Assembly (NCBI GenBank): GCA_030693205.1
Contig: JAUYBG010000022.1
Location: 1 to 44,925, forward strand
Source: a bacterium
GTDB taxonomy: Bacteria; Patescibacteriota; Minisyncoccia; JAHIHE01
Length of the DNA stretch: 44,925 nt
Direction of reading: 5' to 3'
The notes beneath the pieces were generated by a model, which had not been told where the DNA came from, did not search any database, and saw only the letters and a program-made list of their open reading frames with translations. Numbering within the stretch: the stretch's first letter is position 1; each line of letters opens with the position of its first letter. The translations under genes were made by a program, and so were the position numbers. Positions 39,751 to 44,925 of this stretch are shown one piece after another.

Positions 39751-40083
39751 ATGTTGAATAGCCGGACAAAAGATAAGATCTACGCTTTTTTGAGTTTTTT
39801 AGTTATTGTTTTGGCAATCGGCAGTTTTGTTTTAGTGGTTAATTTTTTGCTGCAAATCAATAAATATGTTTTTAACTTGGACGAAAAAATAGTGAAAGAA
39901 AAAACCACTGTTATGGACAAGGCGGGATTTGAAAATATAAAAGAAAAATTAAGATTGAAAGAGAGCGGCGGCGCGGAAGAACCTCCGGCGGAAATAATAC
40001 CTTTGGAAACTTTAACACCAAGCCCTTCGCCCAGTCCTTCGCCCAGTCCTTCGCCCAGTCCCTCAACCAGTCCATTGCCTTAA
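39751..40083 (+). CDS. Membrane protein with Ser-Pro repeat tail, pilus operon end
   Basis: A 110-residue protein with one membrane helix (about 12-34), a charged helix (40-75) and a tail of repeated PSPSPSPS (about 89-110). It starts 10 bp after the PilO-like gene, where pilP is often found, but it lacks a PilP-like beta domain. It is more likely a short bitopic protein whose tail spans the wall or periplasm. The function is not known. Confidence 0.7.
   Translation: MLNSRTKDKIYAFLSFLVIVLAIGSFVLVVNFLLQINKYVFNLDEKIVKEKTTVMDKAGFENIKEKLRLKESGGAEEPPAEIIPLETLTPSPSPSPSPSPSPSPSTSPLP
40018..40074 (+). repeat. 12-bp tandem repeat encoding the Ser-Pro tail
   Basis: Four near-identical units of AGTCC(T/C)TCGCCC and a degenerate last one. 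Copy number may vary; each unit changes the tail by four residues and keeps the frame. Confidence 0.8.
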
Positions 40084-40136
40084 GTTACGGACGGCAAAGC
40101 GTATAGAAAATATTTATGTTTAGTATGTGAAAAACA

Positions 40137-40170
40137 GAAAAGAGGAGCGGCGCGCTTCTCTCTTTTGTTC
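40137..40170 (+). terminator. Terminator-like hairpin after pilus block two
   Basis: AAAAGAGGAGCG and CGCTTCTCTCTTTT form an imperfect stem ending in a T run, at the end of the pilus operon and before the DedA-like gene. Confidence 0.55.
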
Positions 40171-40191
40171 GTTTGTTCTAAGATTTTATCT

Positions 40192-40632
40192 ATGATATCA
40201 ATAGTGATAATAACATACCTAACTCTTTTTGCGGCCAGTTTTTTAGCCGCGACAATTTTACCATTGTCGCCGGATTTGATTGCTGCAAAGATGGCGCTTG
40301 ATGGAAATATATTATTTTATATCATCGCCGTTGCGGCTATCGGAAGCTATCTCGGAAGCTGCACCACCTATTATTTGGGATATCTTGGCAGGGAAAAGAT
40401 CTTAAAAAAAAGACCGGAAAAGAAAGAGGGAAAAATGGAAAAGTATCATAAAATATTTGAGCGTTACGGCGCACCGATTCTTTTGCTTACATGGGTTCCG
40501 ATTGTGGGGGATATTTTTGCGGGTATTGCCGGGGTCTTGGAAATTAATTTTTGGGTTTTTTCGCTGTACGCGCTGCTCGGCAAGATCATCAGATTTACTT
40601 TTGTGGTTTATTTAGCGGAAAAATTCATATAA
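40192..40632 (+). CDS. DedA-like small membrane protein
   Basis: A 146-residue protein with about four membrane segments. The conserved DedA (SNARE-associated) signs are present: GSYLGSCTTYYLGYLGREKI, then FERYGAPILLLTWVPIVGDI with the Arg/Gly-Ala and Pro pattern, and a last helix. DedA proteins move lipid carriers or help envelope homeostasis. It is shorter than the usual 190-220 residues, so it is a compact form (YqaA-like). Start at ATG 40192 is preferred over the in-frame TTG at 40165, which lies inside the terminator. Confidence 0.8.
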   Translation: MISIVIITYLTLFAASFLAATILPLSPDLIAAKMALDGNILFYIIAVAAIGSYLGSCTTYYLGYLGREKILKKRPEKKEGKMEKYHKIFERYGAPILLLTWVPIVGDIFAGIAGVLEINFWVFSLYALLGKIIRFTFVVYLAEKFI

Positions 40633-40641
40633 TTGTAGAGT

Positions 40642-40790
40642 GGCGAATACAGTATATTTTTTTATTTGCGGCGGGCGCTATAAGGTTTTTCTTAATTGAT
40701 CAAATGTGTTTGCAAAATATTTTTTAATTTATTCGGTTTATTGGTGCAAGCTGGCCCGAGTCCTCAATAAAAAAATATACCGCATTCGCC
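40642..40790 (+). repeat. 149-bp element with 25-bp terminal inverted repeats
   Basis: GGCGAATACAGTATATTTTT then TTATT (40642-40666) and the reverse complement at 40766-40790 match at 23 of 25 positions. The 99-bp interior has no gene. It fits a miniature inverted-repeat element or a long RNA hairpin; no clear target-site duplication is seen. Confidence 0.65.
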
Positions 40791-40831
40791 TTATAATAAG
40801 TTTATTGTAGATTTAAAATATTTATAAAATT

Positions 40832-43219
40832 ATGACAAAACCTGAACTTCTTGCTCCGGCAGGAGATTGGAAAAGTTTTATCGCGGCGGTGGAGGCGGGA
40901 GCCGACGCGGTTTATTTTGGCGGAAAAGACTTTAGCGCGAGAAATCTCGCGGTGAATTTGACGCGGGAGGAAATCAAGAAAGCCATTGACTACGCGCATT
41001 TGAGAGGCGTGAAGTGCTACGCGGCAGTAAACATATTGGTAAAAGACAGCGAGTTTGCCGGGCTTTTTGATTATATAAATTTTCTATACGCGGAAGGCAT
41101 AGACGCTTTGATCGTTCAGGATCTGGGAGTTTTTAATATTGCCCGGAAATATTGGCCTGATCTGCCGCTCCACGCCAGCACGCAAATGAGCGCGCATAAT
41201 TTAAATGATATTTTGGTCTTGGGAAAAATGGGTTTTAAAAGAGCGGTGCTGGCGCGGGAGCTGACGATAAAAGAAATTTGCGATATTAAAAGTAAGCTGC
41301 AATCCGCCTCAACGGCGGACTCGCCGAAGAGGCGAGGAATCGAGATAAAATGTTTTGTTCATGGCGCGTTGTGTTTTTCCTATTCCGGGCAATGTTTTTT
41401 GAGTTCGATGATCGGCGGACGCAGTGGAAATCGCGGCCGCTGCGCTCAGCCGTGCCGGAAAAAATATGCGTTGGTTGACAGCAAAACGAGTGAAAGCTTG
41501 AACACTGAGGGATATTTATTAAGCACCAAAGACCTGTGCGCTTTGGATATTTTGGATAAAATTCAATTTGTTGATTCACTAAAGATTGAAGGGCGGATGA
41601 AAGGCGCGGCGTATGTCGGAGGAGTGCTGGAAAAATATCGGAAAGCGGTAAATTCTTTGGCGCGGAATGAAAAAATAGTGCCGGAAGAATTGGAAGCGGA
41701 TAAAAAAGAATTGGCCGGGATCTTTAATCGAGGAGGATTTTCTCACGGCTATTTGCTCGATAAAAAACCCAAAGATCTGATTTCGCCCGAGAGATCGAAA
41801 AATTTCGGCGTATTGGCGGGTTTGGTGATAGAAGCGCGGCGCGGCGCAATAAAGATCAGGACAAAAGACGTGGGAGTAAATGATGGGCTGGAAATTTGGG
41901 GGCGGGAAGGGCAGGAAAAAAATATCGGATTCCGGGTGGAAAAAATGTCCGGGGATATCATAAATATTTTTATCGAGGGAGATATTCGGGTCGGGGACAA
42001 AGTTTATAAAAATTTTGACTATAAGCTTAATAAAAAATTGGAAGCGCTGGCAGAAGAAAATTATCAAAAAAAGACCCCGGCAAGAATGATCTTCCGGGCC
42101 AAGGAAGGAAAAAATATTTCTCTGGAAATAAATGGCGTAAAAACAGAAGGGGAAAAAGCGGAAAGCGCCATAAAGATCGAGACTTCGGAAGACGCGGCGC
42201 GCAAACAGCTCTCTAAGCTTGGGGCTACGCCTTTTTTTGTCGAGAAAATTGATGTTGAGATCGTCGGGAAAGTTTATATTCCTTTAAAAAATTTAAATAA
42301 TTTGCGCCGCGACGGCGCGCAGAAACTCGAAAAAAAAATTATAAATTCTTTTAAGCGCGAGAAAAAAGAAACGCCGAATCTTTTGTCATTGCGAGGAATC
42401 CGCCCACTGGCGGAGACGAAGCAACCCATAACCGAAATTAGAGATTGCCGCGCCCCGAATACGGGGCTCGCAATGACAGATAAAGCGGTAAATGCCGGAC
42501 GGCGGATTGCCATTCAATCGAATGATTCGGCGGTTTTGGATGAGCTGGCGAATAAAAAAATCAGCCGGATCTATACCGCGCTTAAAATTAATGTTGAAAA
42601 ATTCCATAAAAATAATATTGAAGTTTATCAGGCGTTGCCAAGGATTTTTAGAGAAGGAGAAAAAATAGAAATATTTGCCGACTATGACGGATTTCTGGTG
42701 CCAGCGCTCGGATACTTGAGGATCTTACCTGAAAAAGCCAAAAAAATCGGAGATTTTTCGATGAATATTTTTAATAATTATTCGGTGCGGGAGATGAAGG
42801 ATCTAGGTTTTTCGGGTTTTACCGCTTCTGTGGAAAGCACGCTTAGTGAAATTAATGATCTTAATTGCGAGAAAATGGAAAAAGAAGCGGTTGTGTACGG
42901 TTATTTGCCGCTAATGATCGCTGAACATTGCGTGTTGCGTGGAACTTCGTTTTGCGGTGAGAGGAAATGCAGGATAACTGATGAGAAAAAAATAAATTTT
43001 CCGATTTTTACGGATTGCGCCAATTGCCGGATGCAAATTTTAAATTCTGTGCCGCTATATTTTACCGGCATAAACAACTTAGACGCCGATAATATCAGGA
43101 TAATTCAGACGATAGAAGGTTCGGGAAAATTTTTAAAAATCGTGGAAAATTATTTATCCGGTAATTTTGGTTTTACGGAAAACACCACCACCGGACATTT
43201 TAACCGGGGAGTGGAATAA
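40832..43219 (+). CDS. U32 family peptidase / tRNA or rRNA hydroxylation-type protein with inserted palindromes
   Basis: A 795-residue member of peptidase family U32. The start PELLAPAGDWKSFIAAVEAG and the block CFVHGALCFSYSGQCFLSSM followed by GGRSGNRGRCAQPCRKKY (about 174-211) are diagnostic, and the C-terminal part follows the DUF3656-containing members (RlhA/YhbU-like). Several of this group support hydroxylation of tRNA or rRNA instead of peptide cleavage, with the conserved Cys likely holding a metal cluster. Two palindromic pieces interrupt the frame without breaking it, at 41303-41336 and 42385-42477. It stands alone, 200 bp after the DedA-like gene. Confidence 0.88.
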   Translation: MTKPELLAPAGDWKSFIAAVEAGADAVYFGGKDFSARNLAVNLTREEIKKAIDYAHLRGVKCYAAVNILVKDSEFAGLFDYINFLYAEGIDALIVQDLGVFNIARKYWPDLPLHASTQMSAHNLNDILVLGKMGFKRAVLARELTIKEICDIKSKLQSASTADSPKRRGIEIKCFVHGALCFSYSGQCFLSSMIGGRSGNRGRCAQPCRKKYALVDSKTSESLNTEGYLLSTKDLCALDILDKIQFVDSLKIEGRMKGAAYVGGVLEKYRKAVNSLARNEKIVPEELEADKKELAGIFNRGGFSHGYLLDKKPKDLISPERSKNFGVLAGLVIEARRGAIKIRTKDVGVNDGLEIWGREGQEKNIGFRVEKMSGDIINIFIEGDIRVGDKVYKNFDYKLNKKLEALAEENYQKKTPARMIFRAKEGKNISLEINGVKTEGEKAESAIKIETSEDAARKQLSKLGATPFFVEKIDVEIVGKVYIPLKNLNNLRRDGAQKLEKKIINSFKREKKETPNLLSLRGIRPLAETKQPITEIRDCRAPNTGLAMTDKAVNAGRRIAIQSNDSAVLDELANKKISRIYTALKINVEKFHKNNIEVYQALPRIFREGEKIEIFADYDGFLVPALGYLRILPEKAKKIGDFSMNIFNNYSVREMKDLGFSGFTASVESTLSEINDLNCEKMEKEAVVYGYLPLMIAEHCVLRGTSFCGERKCRITDEKKINFPIFTDCANCRMQILNSVPLYFTGINNLDADNIRIIQTIEGSGKFLKIVENYLSGNFGFTENTTTGHFNRGVE
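41303..41336 (+). repeat. Two adjacent palindromes inside the U32 gene
   Basis: TCCGCC-TCAAC-GGCGGA (41303-41319) is followed directly by CTCGCC-GAAGA-GGCGAG (41320-41336). They encode SASTADSPKRRG, an addition between the helix ending KSKLQ and the conserved GIEIKCFVHG. Confidence 0.75.
42385..42477 (+). repeat. 93-bp palindromic element inserted in frame in the U32 gene
   Basis: GTCATTGCGAG (42385-42395) and CTCGCAATGAC (42467-42477) bound the element. It is exactly 31 codons long, contains no stop in this frame, and adds about SLRGIRPLAETKQPITEIRD then CRAPNTGLAMT to the protein. The same ends are seen in the intergenic element at 24187. Confidence 0.88.
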
Positions 43220-43250
43220 AAGTTTTTTAAATTGGCTAAAATCCGGTATT

Positions 43251-43279
43251 TTGTTGTTTTGGTGAAAATATGGTATAAT
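43251..43279 (+). promoter_or_regulatory. Promoter of the large secreted protein gene
   Basis: TTGTTG (43251-43256) and an extended -10 TGGTATAAT (TATAAT at 43274-43279) are 17 bp apart, about 50 bp before the ATG at 43328. Confidence 0.7.
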
Positions 43280-43327
43280 ATTACATAAACAAAAAGGTTA
43301 ATAGGGGGTTTGTTTTGAATAAATAAA

Positions 43328-44925
43328 ATGAGAAATAATCAGAATTTAAAATTAAAAATTCTAGGTTTTTTATTTTTTCAATAATACTTGTCGTATTGTC
43401 TGTTTTTAATCTTCTTCCGTCTTCGGCGCAAGCGGTTGCCGGCGCGCCAAAAATTTTAAATTATCAAGGAAGGCTTTTAAATAATTCGGGCGATTTGCTC
43501 GGTGTTCCACCGGAAAATTATTGTTTTCGCTTTTCTATTTATAATGACGTGACTGTCGGGGCGCCGGACAGCAAGATTTGGCCCACGGGAACGCCGCTTA
43601 CGATGATAGTCAATGTTAGAAATGGAATTTTTAACGCGGGTGTCGGCGATACGGCGGCAGGCGGTGATCTTCTTGATTATAATTTTCAAGACAATGACAC
43701 CGTTTTTTTAAATGTTGACGTGGCCGCGCAAGTAAGCGGTTCTTGCGCCGGAGTGACTTTTGATAATTTGAGCCCGCGCCAGCGAATTGTTTCTTCCGGT
43801 TTTGCCGTGAATGCCAATACGGTCGGAGGGTTTACTCCGTCGCAAACTCCAGCGGGCAATCAAATTCCGGTATTGAATTCCGGAGCGCTTAATTTAGCCG
43901 GTGCGGTAAATGCAGGCGGGCTTACTTTGGGAACAGCTTCGTCCATAACAGGAATTATAAATTTAAAAAATTCTGCGAATAGCAATACTGTTTCTATACA
44001 ATCGGGTATAACATCCTCGCCATACACTCTGACTCTTCCGGTAGACGACGGGACACCAAACCAATTTTTACAAACAAATGGAACTGGGACATTGTCTTGG
44101 GTAACAATTGGCGGAGGCGGAGATGCACTGGTAGCTAATCCGTTATCTCAATTTGCTTTAACTACATCGCTCCAACTTAAAGGAGTTATTTCAGACGAAA
44201 CAGGTTCAGGAGCATTGGTCTTTGGAACCGCGCCGACTATTGCCGGCGGTTCAATCGGTGCTCTCACTTCTTTCGGTGTCCGCTCCACCGGCACCGGAGC
44301 TTTTGATTTGAAACTGGCCAATACGGAAAATCTGACGGTTTCCGACAAAACATTGACCGTAACTCTTAACAATGCCAATCGCGTTCTGACAATTTCCGGC
44401 GATGCAACAATTTCCGGCGCTAACACCGGGGACCAGACAAGCATTGTCGGGATCACCGGCACCACCGCCCAATTCAACACCGCTCTCTCGGACGCGGACT
44501 TTGCCACCGGCGGCGGCACGGCCACCGGCACCAACACCGGCGACAGCGCGGCCAACAGTTCTTCCACTTTTATCGGTATGACCTCCGTGGCCTTGAACCG
44601 AGCCTCAGGAGCTTTAGTCCTTACCGGCATCACGAGCATTGACGGCAGTGCCGCCACTGTCTCCGGCGCGGCGCAAACCAATATCACTTCTCTCGGAACT
44701 TTGACCGGACTCTCGATAGGCGGCACGGAAACGATCACTTCCGCTTCGGCTACCGCTTTGGTCGTCGGAGCCAGCGGCGTCACCAATCCCGCTTTTAAAA
44801 TTGATGCTTCCACCGTTTCTTCCGCGACCGGCCTTAACATCAAATCCGCGGCCGCGGCCGGCGGAGTGGCTCTTTCCGTCCTTTCTTCCGGCGTGGACGA
44901 AGCTTTGAATATTGACGCCAAAGGC
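43328..44925 (+). CDS. Large secreted repeat protein, partial, with frame change in its signal peptide
   Basis: ATG 43328 opens MRNNQNLKLKILGFLFFQ and stops at 43382. From 43372 the -1 frame is open without a stop to the window edge (over 515 codons) and begins IFSIILVVLSVFNLLPSSAQ, the hydrophobic core and cleavage site of a signal peptide. The body starts APKILNYQGRLLNNSGDLLG, seen in many secreted fibre-like proteins, and goes on to repeats such as ISGANTGDQTSIVGITGTTA, resembling tail-fibre and adhesin repeats. Only together do the two frames give a complete signal peptide. Either the T tract lost one T, or ribosomes slip at T TTT TTA. No in-frame ATG serves the body alone. The gene runs beyond the window. 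Confidence 0.8.
43366..43378 (+). promoter_or_regulatory. Slippery T tract (T TTT TTA then T6) at the frame change
   Basis: In the frame of ATG 43328 the bases read ggT TTT TTA TTT TTT. T TTT TTA (43366-43372) is a classic -1 slip heptamer and A TTT TTT follows at once. A seventh T in the first tract would also restore the frame. Confidence 0.6.

Noticed and set aside
40165-40191. TTG start for the DedA-like gene
   Set aside because: It lies within the terminator hairpin of the upstream operon; ATG 40192 gives a normal membrane protein start.
44148-44921. A long minus-strand open frame at the right edge
   Set aside because: It lies fully opposite the secreted repeat protein frame; its Ala/Val/Pro-rich product reflects the repeat codons of the plus strand. 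The plus frame has the signal peptide and promoter.
1-44925. UGA recoding as in Gracilibacteria or Absconditabacteria
   Set aside because: TGA ends real genes here (for example at 21887-21889) and conserved genes read through without internal TGA.

Overview
The window looks like a piece of a Patescibacteria (Candidate Phyla Radiation) chromosome or a close relative. The reasons are inferential: a lean type IV pilus cluster (PilB, PilC, several prepilins, a PilM-PilN fusion, PilO-like), many small two-component proteins, very large secreted repeat proteins, AT-rich intergenic palindromes, and standard use of TAA, TAG and TGA as stops. No rRNA, tRNA or CRISPR array was recognised, so the taxonomic call is soft.

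Layout. (1) 1-5360 is a restriction-modification module bracketed by a near-perfect inverted repeat of about 145 bp: a DUF5677-like gene and vsr on the minus strand, then a LexA-cytosine methyltransferase fusion on the plus strand, convergent with a probable restriction endonuclease preceded by a small XRE controller gene. (2) 5500-8800 is accessory DNA: three small genes with strong ribosome binding sites, two broken 3' ends of serine recombinase genes, and between them a Panacea-type antitoxin with a RelE-like toxin. (3) 8893-9879 is an S66 (LdcA/MccF-like) peptidase. (4) 10172-12477 is a sensor kinase and receiver protein. (5) 12552-18388 is type IV pilus block one (pilin, membrane protein, pilB, pilC, two pseudopilins). 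(6) 18459-25378 is a sensory block: two membrane-tethered substrate-binding proteins without a transporter, an orphan HAMP protein, a histidine kinase and two receiver proteins. (7) 25499-36534 is an envelope block: a beta-lactamase-fold serine hydrolase, a 2786-residue repeat protein and two anchored or secreted partners. (8) 36631-40083 is type IV pilus block two (GspJ-like, PilX-like, PilM-PilN fusion, PilO-like, a short tail protein). (9) 40192-43219 holds a DedA-like protein and a U32 peptidase. (10) 43328 to the right edge is a large secreted repeat protein whose start is out of frame with its body.

How the genes may work together. The methyltransferase, endonuclease, controller protein and Vsr form a coherent module: modification, restriction, timing, and repair of the T:G mismatches left by 5-methylcytosine deamination. 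The LexA half keeps the autocleavage site and the Ser-Lys dyad, so methylation, autorepression and DNA damage could be coupled in one chain. The pilus blocks, sensory proteins and giant secreted proteins together suggest a surface-attachment locus.

The points I find most unusual are: the LexA-methyltransferase fusion inside an inverted-repeat-bounded island; a three-segment leader (A, B, A') present in three copies over the start codons of two receiver genes and an unrelated pilO-like gene; a T TTT TTA heptamer exactly where the last gene changes frame between signal peptide and body; and a 93-bp palindromic repeat inserted in frame (31 codons) in the U32 peptidase gene.
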